A stretch of DNA of 18,665 nt, from positions 1 through 18,665 of the forward strand of contig JAQXFJ010000046.1 of NCBI GenBank assembly GCA_029250385.1. Direction: 5' to 3'. Each line of letters starts with the position of its first letter. The first letter of the stretch is position 1. The notes below the pieces were generated by a model that was not told where the DNA came from, did no database searches, and was given only the letters and a program-made list of their open reading frames with translations. Shown here in pieces: positions 9,227-15,635 of the stretch. Made by a program: the position numbers and the translations under genes. This DNA is from Candidatus Poseidoniaceae archaeon. GTDB taxonomy: Archaea > Thermoplasmatota > Poseidoniia > Poseidoniales > Poseidoniaceae.

Positions 9227-9237
9227 CCGCTTTGCGG
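9227..9237 (+). repeat. Small GC hairpin in the rpl10e leader
   Basis: CCGC-TTT-GCGG is a perfect 4-base-pair stem with a 3-base loop, lying in the 80-base divergent spacer upstream of rpl10e. It is followed at once by GGAGG (9236-9240). It stands out in AT-rich surroundings and could belong to an mRNA leader, but its role is unknown. Confidence 0.3.
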
Positions 9238-9274
9238 AGGGATGATAAAGGGAACATCAATCGCATGAATGCTT

Positions 9275-9279
9275 GGAGG
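9275..9279 (+). promoter_or_regulatory. Ribosome binding site fixing the rpl10e start
   Basis: GGAGG lies six bases before ATG 9286. It decides between this start and two in-frame upstream starts (9220, 9265) that would add residues not found in the L10e family. Confidence 0.75.
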
Positions 9280-9285
9280 CATACT

Positions 9286-9825
9286 ATGGCACGTAAACCA
9301 GCATCAATGTACCGCAGATTAAAGGGTCCTGCATATACTAGAAGAAAGTATATTGGCGGTGTTCCAAACAATAGAATCCACCAATTTCACGTTGGAAACC
9401 GTGTTGCTGCGGAGACAGGTAAGTTCCCGGTAGTATTGGAATTAGTCGCCGATAATAGCTGTCAAATTAGACACACTGCCTTAGAAGCAGCCCGTGTTAT
9501 TTCCAACTCTACCATTAGAAACGGCGCCGGTCCACAAGGCTATGCGCTTAGAATCCACACTTTCCCACACCATGTCTTAAGAGAAAACAAACAAGCAACA
9601 GGTGCCGGTGCAGACCGTGTATCACAAGGTATGCGCTGTGCTTTTGGAAAGAATGTCGGGACTGCAGCAAGAGTAAAACGTGGGCAGAGGGTTATATCAA
9701 TCCAAGTTAACCCAGAATTTTACCTAACAGCAAGAGATGCCTTGAGAAAGGCTTACATGAAGTTCCCAACCCCTTGTACAATTAAATTAGTCAAGGGACA
9801 CGAGCTTTTGAAAGGTTTGATTTGA
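9286..9825 (+). CDS. rpl10e: Large-subunit ribosomal protein L10e (uL16)
   Basis: uL16/L10e is a component of the 50S subunit near the tRNA-binding and peptidyl-transferase region. From ATG 9286 the protein has 179 residues, the archaeal length, and begins MARKPASMYRRLKGPAYTRR as expected. Further hallmark segments are YIGGVPNNRIHQFHVGN, NGAGPQGYALRIHTFPHHVL, GADRVSQGMRCAFGK and the C-terminal ARDALRKAYMKFPTPC. The frame extends upstream to 9220, but the Shine-Dalgarno at 9275-9279 and family conservation place the start at 9286. It diverges from the surface-protein gene and is followed after 94 bases by ABCE1, another ribosome-associated factor. Confidence 0.96.
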   Translation: MARKPASMYRRLKGPAYTRRKYIGGVPNNRIHQFHVGNRVAAETGKFPVVLELVADNSCQIRHTALEAARVISNSTIRNGAGPQGYALRIHTFPHHVLRENKQATGAGADRVSQGMRCAFGKNVGTAARVKRGQRVISIQVNPEFYLTARDALRKAYMKFPTPCTIKLVKGHELLKGLI

Positions 9826-9841
9826 CCACAGTATGTAACTT

Positions 9842-9861
9842 ATTGGTCTTTAGAGGCCAAT
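9842..9861 (+). terminator. Hairpin between rpl10e and ABCE1
   Basis: ATTGGTC and GGCCAAT form a 7-base-pair stem with one G-U pair and a 6-base loop, 17 bases after the rpl10e stop. It has no long T-run, so termination is uncertain. Its 3' arm abuts the TATA-like box assigned to ABCE1. Confidence 0.35.
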
Positions 9862-9912
9862 ATAGACAAAGTGTTTGAAAGGTACTTTATTTTGGAGACA
9901 GTTAGAGGAGGG
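9859..9912 (+). promoter_or_regulatory. Candidate promoter and strong Shine-Dalgarno of ABCE1
   Basis: AATATAG at 9859-9865 is a TATA-like box that would place transcription start near 9885-9890. GAGGAGGG at 9905-9912 is the strongest Shine-Dalgarno seen in the window, and it lies seven bases before an ATT codon at 9920. The only ordinary start codon in the frame, TTG 9875, lies upstream of both the expected transcript start and the Shine-Dalgarno. Confidence 0.5.
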
Positions 9913-9919
9913 ATTACTT

Positions 9920-10975
9920 ATTAGGATTGCAGTATTAATCGAAGACCGCTGTAAGCCCAACAGTAACGCTTACGACTACTTGAAAAAGTGGGCAGGAACC
10001 TGCGGTGGAGAATGTATACAAGTTCATGGAGATAAGTGCAAAATTCTAGAATCTGCATGTCCTCCGTGCATTGTTAGAGCAAAACACTGTCCAGATGATG
10101 CTGTAGTGATCATTAATTTGCCGGCAGAATTAGAAACTGATATGATTCATAGATTTTCACTCAATGGCTTTAGATTATTTAAATTACCAACTCCGTCAAA
10201 AGATAGTGTAGTTGGTATTCTAGGTCCAAATGGAATGGGTAAATCCACGGCAATTAATGCTCTTTCAGGACGTCTTGTGCCAAATTTAGGGGATTGGGAA
10301 AACGATTCTCCAGATTGGGATGATATCATTGAAACTCTTCCTAGGGGTGAACTGAGAGACTTTTTGCTTTCAGTAAAAAAAGATGAGGTAAAAATTGCGG
10401 TAAAGCCTCAAAATGTCGATAAATTACCTAAACGAATTGATGGAACGGTTCGAACTTTATTGTCTAAAGTAGACGAAAGGAAAATCTTTGACGATGTAAC
10501 AAAAGAGCTAGGATTAAATCAATTACTAGACAGAGAGATTCAACAACTTTCGGGCGGAGAATTACAACGCATGGCTATATGTGCTACATTAATGAGAGAA
10601 GCAGATGTATATTTCTTCGATGAACCATCCTCATATCTAGATATCTATCAACGGATGAAGATAGTTAAAATAATACAAAAACTATCTGAGACCAAACGCG
10701 TGATAGTTATCGAACACGATTTAGCAGTCTTGGATGTACTAGCAGATTTGGTTCATATTGTATATGGCAAAAAAGGTGCCTTTGGAGTATTTACTCCTGC
10801 TAGAACAACAAGGCAGGCGATCAACGCTTATCTTGATGGATTTTTAACCGAGCAAAATGTGAGAATAAGAAGTAAACCAATAAAATTCCTCACCCATCGT
10901 GACAGAAATACTGGTGTTGGTAGCAAAATTGTATCATGGTCTAACATCAAAAAACTCTTGGCGAATTTACCTTAG
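9920..10975 (+). CDS. abce1: ABCE1 (RNase L inhibitor homolog), N-terminal part: Fe-S domain and NBD1
   Basis: ABCE1 splits post-termination ribosomes into subunits. This frame covers the N-terminal Fe-S region, NBD1 and the hinge. The protein aligns with family members from RIAVLIEDRC onward; they start M-R-x-A-V, so the start falls on the ATT codon at 9920. An in-frame TTG at 9875 would add 15 residues. NBD1 has Walker A GPNGMGKST (102-110), QQLSGGELQRM, Walker B VYFFDEPSSYLD (Asp234, Glu235) and IEHDLAVLD, all complete. The Fe-S region is odd: cysteines are at 11, 28, 32, 40, 47, 50 and 57. The usual C-x4-C-x3-C-x3-CP of cluster I has kept only its first Cys, and cluster II C-x2-C-x2-C-x3-CP has Arg53 for its third. 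The frame stops at TAG 10973-10975, just after the hinge sequence WSNIKK, where NBD2 should begin. The identity is secure; how a full-length product arises is not. Confidence 0.88.
   Translation: MRIAVLIEDRCKPNSNAYDYLKKWAGTCGGECIQVHGDKCKILESACPPCIVRAKHCPDDAVVIINLPAELETDMIHRFSLNGFRLFKLPTPSKDSVVGILGPNGMGKSTAINALSGRLVPNLGDWENDSPDWDDIIETLPRGELRDFLLSVKKDEVKIAVKPQNVDKLPKRIDGTVRTLLSKVDERKIFDDVTKELGLNQLLDREIQQLSGGELQRMAICATLMREADVYFFDEPSSYLDIYQRMKIVKIIQKLSETKRVIVIEHDLAVLDVLADLVHIVYGKKGAFGVFTPARTTRQAINAYLDGFLTEQNVRIRSKPIKFLTHRDRNTGVGSKIVSWSNIKKLLANLP
10945..10975 (+). other. Frame overlap and probable frameshift point in ABCE1
   Basis: The NBD1 frame is open to 10975 and the NBD2 frame (-1 relative) is open from 10945, after a TAA at 10942-10944. 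Within this overlap is a six-A run at 10949-10954. Shifting back one base there gives WSNIKK-TLGEFTLE, which matches the ABCE1 family hinge (W-x2-I-x2-x-LG-x-F-x-L). One extra A in the run would give the same result. The zero-frame codons are ATC AAA AAA CTC, so this is not a perfectly phased X-XXY-YYZ slippery heptamer. Confidence 0.75.
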
Positions 10976-11688
10976 AAACACAAGAAGGTTCAGTACACCG
11001 AGGCGAAGTGGTTGGCGTCGTTGGTCCAAATGGGACGGGTAAGTCAACAATGATGAAAATTCTAGCAGGCCTAATCGAATATGAGGATGGATGGGTCGAC
11101 CAAAATCCAAAAATATCTTACAAGCCTCAACACATAGATGTCGACATCGATTGTAGCGTTCAACTATGGTTAGATAGTGAAATTGGTGCAAGGTGGAGAA
11201 GTGGTGAATTCAATGTAAATGTAATCAAAGCACTGGGTGTGGATAAATTACTACCTAAACGGGTTAAGAAATTGTCGGGCGGAGAAAGACAAGCAGTCTC
11301 TATTGCAATATGTCTAGGACGAGATGCCGACCTATACTTGCTTGATGAACCATCCGCTCATCTTGATGCAAGTGCTCGAATGGAGGCAGCAAAGGCCATA
11401 AGAAGAACTATGGAATCAAATGGGAAGTCAGCTTTTGTTATCGATCACGATGTATATTTTATTGATATTCTAAGTGATTCATTGTTAGTTTTTGATGGTG
11501 TTGGGGGGACTTATGGGATTGCCAAAGGCCCATTCCCGCTTCGAGAAGGTATGAATCAATTCTTACAGAATGTAAATATCACTTTTAGAAGAGATCACGA
11601 CTCTAAGCGTCCAAGAATAAATAAGCCGGATAGTAGGAAAGATCGGGAGCAACAATCTTCCGGAGATTACTACTCATTTGATTCATGA
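10954..11688 (+). CDS. abce1: ABCE1, C-terminal part: NBD2 (in the -1 frame)
   Basis: This is the second half of the same ABCE1 protein. The conserved sequence starts at TLGEFTLE (10954) and continues through HRGEVVGVVGPNGTGKSTM. NBD2 is complete: Walker A GPNGTGKST (codons from 11023), Q-loop SYKPQ, signature KLSGGERQAV, Walker B LYLLDEPSAHLD and FVIDHDVYF. The family C-terminus FRRD-x4-KRPR-x-NK, then DR and GDYYS, is present. There is no Shine-Dalgarno near GTG 11008, the only start codon near the beginning, and that start would remove conserved NBD2 residues. Independent translation is therefore less likely than fusion to the upstream part. The stop is followed after a few bases by the first nuclease gene. 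Confidence 0.88.
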   Translation, partial: TLGEFTLETQEGSVHRGEVVGVVGPNGTGKSTMMKILAGLIEYEDGWVDQNPKISYKPQHIDVDIDCSVQLWLDSEIGARWRSGEFNVNVIKALGVDKLLPKRVKKLSGGERQAVSIAICLGRDADLYLLDEPSAHLDASARMEAAKAIRRTMESNGKSAFVIDHDVYFIDILSDSLLVFDGVGGTYGIAKGPFPLREGMNQFLQNVNITFRRDHDSKRPRINKPDSRKDREQQSSGDYYSFDS

Positions 11689-11700
11689 AAGTTGATCGAT

Positions 11701-13431
11701 ATGCCTTTTGGAACACCCCCCTCCGGCGGACCACTAAGCCGAACCAGGACGCGAATTTCTTCATCCTCTTTAACTAAATTTTTACGTTGCCCAAAACAAT
11801 TTTTTCTTGGTAACAAATTGGGATTATCTAGCCCTAGAACGATATATCAGATACTAGGTATTGTGCTAGAAGATTCACTTTGTTCAATTCTTATGCGGCG
11901 ACCTGTAAGTGTCAACTCACTAGGTGATTTAAGAGAATGGTGCTACGAATTGGCTGATGAAGAAGCGCAGAACTGTTTCCAAGTAGGTAAAGAAAATTGG
12001 GAATCAACTATCTGGCAAAATCAAGAACAAAGTTGGGAAGATGTAGAGGTTGATGAGTTAGCGAGAAAAATTAAGAATGGGCTTTCTCTATTTCTTGAAG
12101 AAGTCGAAAATTGTTACAATTCTAATGGTGGCCCTTATCTTGAAAGATTTAGAAGTGGCGACTCACCTTTCAAAATACCTAGCCCTGCGTGGGGTGAGGA
12201 ACCAATTTTCCCAATTGCCGATAAAGTTAGGAATTTTGGCATGAGGTCGTGGTCAAAAGATGAAATCATGACATGGCAAAAGGATGGTCAACCAATTACT
12301 TGGAATGAAGCATGGGAGGTTGCTAGGCCGTGGATAAAAGATCCTAGAGTACATCAGCCTCAGAGGTTATTTCACCCTGATGGTTGGGCTGCTGGAGAAC
12401 TAGATTTAGTATTAAGATGGGATGGGAATTTAAGAATAGTCGATATCAAATCAGGTAATCCATCTTCTAAATTTGCTGAATCATTGAAGCATCAATTAAA
12501 TTTTTATGCTTGGCTGTGGTATGAAACACACGAACAACAAATGATTCAAGGTATCGAAGGATGGTATCTAGACAACCCTCTAAGGATTCAATATGATGTG
12601 CCAAACGAAGCCGAGATTAGTGAATTAGGGGTTAAGTACAAAAAAATACATAGAGAAATGCTTGATTTAGGGGAAGGTCCTGTTAAGTTTCCTGATGATT
12701 ATCCAGAGCCGTGTAAGAAATCAGCCGGCTGCTTCTGGTGTTCATTTGGAGAGGACGAATTGGAGCAGGAATCTGATTATCTAATTAGCTTGGAAAAAAC
12801 CGATGTTAAGATTTCGCCACCAAGTCAAAAAATTGGTGAAATCCAATCAAGAGTAAATGTGAAAGGAAAATTTACTGGGCAATGGGGCCCGTTACCAAAT
12901 CACTACTCTGAGCCAGTATTAGGGGCAATGGTTAGCGTTTCAGGTACTCAAATTACAGTTGAAGAAAGCGAACCAAACTCATTTCCGAGATTACATGATT
13001 ATTCTGATGGTGAGGTAATGATTATCAATGCTCTACCAGGAGTTTGGCGAGGAAATTCTCGATTATATTTAGATCATAAGAGTGAGATAATATCGCTAAA
13101 CGGGGTGGACAAGGAGTCGATAAAGAATCTTGAATTAACTCGCATTGGATTGATGCGAACAAGGGCTAATGTTGAGGGAGTAGTAGTTTCTATAGCGAAA
13201 AGAGACGGTATTCGGCTAGATGAAAAACCCTGGTCTATGGTAAATCTACATTTATGGGATGGAACTCATGTTGCCGAAGTCGTGGCATTTGGCTCAAGTA
13301 TTACCAAGCAAATGACAGAATTAGCCCCTTTAGATCGAATTAAGATAGTAAGCGCTGAGTTAGGGTGGAGGTCAAGTTTACCACAATTAAGAATAGACCA
13401 AAGGTCAACTAGGCTAACAAAGCTTGAATGA
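11701..13431 (+). CDS. PD-(D/E)XK nuclease with Fe-S staple and OB-fold-like C-terminus (paralog 1)
   Basis: A probable RecB/Cas4/Dna2-type DNA nuclease of 576 residues. The N-terminal SSSLTKFLRCPKQFF gives the first cluster cysteine (C30). The nuclease core has GELDLV (Asp235), then VDIKSG (Asp248-x-Lys250) and HQLNFYAW (Gln265). CKKSAGCFWC (C338, C344, C347) would complete an Fe-S staple as in AddB, Cas4 and Dna2. The C-terminal 200 residues show two beta-rich blocks; the second (RANVEGVVVSI to LPQLRIDQRS) reads like an RPA-type OB fold with a dynamic V-x2-L-x-L-W-D-G-T turn. An insertion with EAWEVARPW and HPDGW is shared with the next gene. ATG 11701 is chosen; TTG 11692 is also in frame. 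It begins 12 bases after ABCE1, so it is probably co-transcribed. Substrate and partner are unknown. Confidence 0.8.
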   Translation: MPFGTPPSGGPLSRTRTRISSSSLTKFLRCPKQFFLGNKLGLSSPRTIYQILGIVLEDSLCSILMRRPVSVNSLGDLREWCYELADEEAQNCFQVGKENWESTIWQNQEQSWEDVEVDELARKIKNGLSLFLEEVENCYNSNGGPYLERFRSGDSPFKIPSPAWGEEPIFPIADKVRNFGMRSWSKDEIMTWQKDGQPITWNEAWEVARPWIKDPRVHQPQRLFHPDGWAAGELDLVLRWDGNLRIVDIKSGNPSSKFAESLKHQLNFYAWLWYETHEQQMIQGIEGWYLDNPLRIQYDVPNEAEISELGVKYKKIHREMLDLGEGPVKFPDDYPEPCKKSAGCFWCSFGEDELEQESDYLISLEKTDVKISPPSQKIGEIQSRVNVKGKFTGQWGPLPNHYSEPVLGAMVSVSGTQITVEESEPNSFPRLHDYSDGEVMIINALPGVWRGNSRLYLDHKSEIISLNGVDKESIKNLELTRIGLMRTRANVEGVVVSIAKRDGIRLDEKPWSMVNLHLWDGTHVAEVVAFGSSITKQMTELAPLDRIKIVSAELGWRSSLPQLRIDQRSTRLTKLE

Positions 13432-13469
13432 CGGTAGCATTGAAATGGGTAGAACCTTAATTGTAAAAT

Positions 13470-15296
13470 ATGCCGGTAACAGATGTGGTTTTTGAGGATG
13501 ATCCAATCGGACCATACGACAGGTTATCGTCAAGCCAGGTAAACACATATCGTTCTTGTAAAAGAATGTGGTTTTATGAAAAAGTTTTGAAATTAAAGAT
13601 TCTTCAAATACCAGTTTTGTATGTTGGAAGAGCAGTTGAAGAAGCAATATGTAGGACATTAAAAGAATCACCTTCTCTTATGCTAAAAACAGCTTCTGAA
13701 TTGACGTTGTCAAATATTCCGATTGATGATAATGGTAAACCATCGAGAGATTCATTTGCTAAGTGGCCATCAAATAGAATAATTCCGTTGCCAATTAAGC
13801 AACGACCAAATAGTCTAGATGAATTAGAAAATTGGGCTTTAGCAAGGTTAGAAATTCATTTGCCAACTGCATTAGAAAATGCAAGAAAGGATTGGGCGCG
13901 GCAGGAAAGGAAATCAGGCGATTGGTCTGAAGTAAAATATGATTATTGTTTAGAAATGTGTCTTAATGGTATTCGATTCCATCTAAAGGAAGTTAATCGT
14001 TGTCTCAATACAATCGATGATGCTAGACTAAACGATTGGCGCCAAGGTAAACGTGAATATTGGCCTGCACCAGATGGCTATGGCTATAATCTAGTTGGCA
14101 AGCACTCACTTTCAGTTACTGGCCCAGTCACGATTGCCGAGGCTTGGGAGATAGCCAGGCCATGGTTTGTTGAACCAGAGTCTGAAAAGTTTAGTATGAA
14201 TGCTATACATCCGGATTATTGGTTTCAAGGTGAATACGACATAGTGTACCGATGGGATGGAGATATCAAAATAGTTGATATCAAAGCAAGTAAAGGCATA
14301 GGAGATAGGTCTGGTGATTATATAGAACAATTACGAATGTATGCAATGCTATGGTGGACGACTCATAATAAACAAGAAACAGTCGAGAGTTTAGAAATAT
14401 GGTATTTGGGGGCTAATGTTACTAAATCAATTCCATCACCCAGTATTAATGAAATGTCGGTAATGGAAAGAGACTTGAATCAGTTATATGTTGATATAAA
14501 GTCTGAAAAACCCTCTATAGAAAACTGCCCGGCAAGCCCTATGCCTTTGAGGGGATTTAGTGAAGGTGGTGTGTCAACAACTGCTCCCGTAGATTTAGTT
14601 AGGTGTGACCGTTGTGATTGGCAATCAATATGTTCCGGTGGCAGTGGGGAAGAATACTCTCTCACAGATAATGAATTTTATATTCCTGGTCTAGTGAGTC
14701 AGATAAATACTGTTGAAATCGAGGAATTGAATGTCAGGTTCAATTTAGATGTCATAGTTGAGACAATAAATTATCCAGAGGGTAAAAATCCTGAACTAAA
14801 AGTAATACAAAATAGTAATCGTGCACGAGTAGATATTATGGTTGGGAAAAATCAAGAAGGAAGGCCAACATGTCCTGAATCGTTAACTAAGGGTCAAAAT
14901 ATATACCTGAAAAATGTAATATTGACTTCAAACTTTAAAGGCGAATTAACTATCAAAGTAGATCCATTAGCAGAAATTCTAGAGTCAGATGAGGGTATTG
15001 AATTCCAATCGGTGTTAGACTTTAGGGCTAGATGGAATATTGCAGGTATGCTTGCCTACAAATATGAACGTAAAGGGATTGGAAGGACTGGTAGAGAATG
15101 GCATCGAAAAGGAATGGTAGTTGTTAATCAAAATAATTCAATTAAGGTATCTGGTTGGGCCAATGATTGGGGTCATCAATACGAAATGGCAGAAGATGGA
15201 AATTACGTATTACTGGCTAATATTGAGTTAGATGCATGGGCTAACCAAATTAAAGGACAAATTGGAAGAAATTCTAGGGCCCACTTGCTTTCCTGA
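13470..15296 (+). CDS. PD-(D/E)XK nuclease with Fe-S staple and OB-like C-terminus (paralog 2)
   Basis: A 608-residue paralog of the preceding gene in the same order of parts. It has SSSQVNTYRSCKRMWF (C30), GEYDIV (Asp257), VDIKAS (Asp270-x-Lys272), YIEQLRMYAML (Gln287) and CDRCDWQSIC (C379, C382, C388). The last is the textbook C-x2-C-x5-C spacing of RecB-like iron-staple nucleases. The insertion with EAWEIARPW and a downstream HPDYW matches paralog 1. After the nuclease domain, about 200 residues have beta-strand spacing suggestive of OB folds (NVRFNLDVIVETI; GQNIYLKNVILTS), but the similarity is weaker than in paralog 1. All predicted active-site residues are kept in both copies, so neither looks like a dead subunit. 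ATG 13470 is 38 bases after paralog 1. The gene converges on the small modifier gene with one base between stops. Confidence 0.8.
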   Translation: MPVTDVVFEDDPIGPYDRLSSSQVNTYRSCKRMWFYEKVLKLKILQIPVLYVGRAVEEAICRTLKESPSLMLKTASELTLSNIPIDDNGKPSRDSFAKWPSNRIIPLPIKQRPNSLDELENWALARLEIHLPTALENARKDWARQERKSGDWSEVKYDYCLEMCLNGIRFHLKEVNRCLNTIDDARLNDWRQGKREYWPAPDGYGYNLVGKHSLSVTGPVTIAEAWEIARPWFVEPESEKFSMNAIHPDYWFQGEYDIVYRWDGDIKIVDIKASKGIGDRSGDYIEQLRMYAMLWWTTHNKQETVESLEIWYLGANVTKSIPSPSINEMSVMERDLNQLYVDIKSEKPSIENCPASPMPLRGFSEGGVSTTAPVDLVRCDRCDWQSICSGGSGEEYSLTDNEFYIPGLVSQINTVEIEELNVRFNLDVIVETINYPEGKNPELKVIQNSNRARVDIMVGKNQEGRPTCPESLTKGQNIYLKNVILTSNFKGELTIKVDPLAEILESDEGIEFQSVLDFRARWNIAGMLAYKYERKGIGRTGREWHRKGMVVVNQNNSIKVSGWANDWGHQYEMAEDGNYVLLANIELDAWANQIKGQIGRNSRAHLLS

Positions 15297-15297
15297 A

Positions 15298-15498
15298 TCA
15301 GCCACCTGATGAAACGGTAGTTACCAATAACTCAATATCTTCATTCAACATCGTTGATAGAGGAATAATTTGGTCCTGATAACTTACAATAACAGTTGAT
15401 GGTAATATCTTACATTGAAGTAATGCGTCACGAAGCCTTACCGCATTATCTGATTGGTAGGTCTGATCTACATCCCGTCCATAGAACTTAATCAACAT
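15298..15498 (-). CDS. Small archaeal ubiquitin-like modifier / ThiS-MoaD family protein (SAMP2-like)
   Basis: This 66-residue beta-grasp candidate starts at ATG 15498 (MLIKFYGRDVDQTYQ) and ends in VTTVSSGG. The C-terminal Gly-Gly is the activation point for adenylation by an E1-like enzyme in ThiS, MoaD, Urm1 and SAMP proteins. The late segment STVIVSYQDQIIPLSTML followed by an acidic turn and EL-x2-L is the usual V-x-V-N-x-x-x-V-P...L-x-D-x-D-x-V-x-L pattern. Length and ending resemble haloarchaeal SAMP2, which serves in tRNA wobble thiolation and protein tagging; a sulfur carrier for molybdopterin (MoaD) is the alternative. The frame extends upstream into the tRNA as a spurious N-terminus (APREGFEPP), which is discarded. 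No Shine-Dalgarno is seen; a leaderless mRNA is likely. Confidence 0.68.
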   Translation of the reverse strand: MLIKFYGRDVDQTYQSDNAVRLRDALLQCKILPSTVIVSYQDQIIPLSTMLNEDIELLVTTVSSGG

Positions 15499-15518
15499 GG
15501 TTCTGCGATGAGCATCAT

Positions 15519-15527
15519 GCTTATGAC
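15519..15527. promoter_or_regulatory. Candidate TATA element shared by tRNA-Ser and the modifier gene
   Basis: GCTTATGAC is centred about 28 bases before the tRNA on the plus strand and about 25 bases before the modifier ATG on the minus strand, a fitting distance for an archaeal box A in either direction. The sequence is a weak TATA match, so this rests mainly on position. Confidence 0.35.
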
Positions 15528-15550
15528 TGTGGCGCAGAAGGCGCAGTTGA

Positions 15551-15635
15551 GCCGAGATCGCATAGCCCGGTATTGCGGTGGATTCGAAATCCACTGTCGT
15601 AAGACGCGGGGGTTCAAATCCCTCTCTCGGCGCCA
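15551..15635 (+). tRNA. tRNA-Ser (anticodon CGA), CCA encoded
   Basis: The cloverleaf is complete. Acceptor stem GCCGAGA (15551-15557) pairs with TCTCGGC (15625-15631); discriminator G and CCA are at 15632-15635. The D stem is GCA/TGC with GG in the loop. The anticodon stem GTGGA/TCCAC (15578-15582, 15590-15594) frames loop TTCGAAA with anticodon CGA at 15585-15587. A long variable arm with GTC/GAC pairing marks a class II tRNA, fitting Ser. The T arm has loop TTCAAAT. It decodes UCG. No intron is needed. The final A of CCA directly abuts the stop codon of the convergent PAC2 gene. Confidence 0.95.

Noticed and set aside
9220..9285. Extended L10e start at 9220 or 9265
   Set aside because: The extra residues are not in the family, and GGAGG at 9275-9279 points to ATG 9286.
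10943..10960. Classical X-XXY-YYZ slippery heptamer
   Set aside because: Zero-frame codons are ATC AAA AAA CTC, so the phase is wrong for A-AAA-AAC. Only a looser slip on the A-run is possible.
11008..11688. ABCE1 NBD2 as an independent gene starting at GTG 11008
   Set aside because: Conserved hinge and NBD2 residues lie upstream of the GTG in the same frame and there is no Shine-Dalgarno, so it is better read as the second half of one protein.
11701..15296. Cas4 genes of a CRISPR system
   Set aside because: No repeat-spacer array, cas1 or cas2 is present, and the proteins are two to three times the length of Cas4 with extra C-terminal domains.
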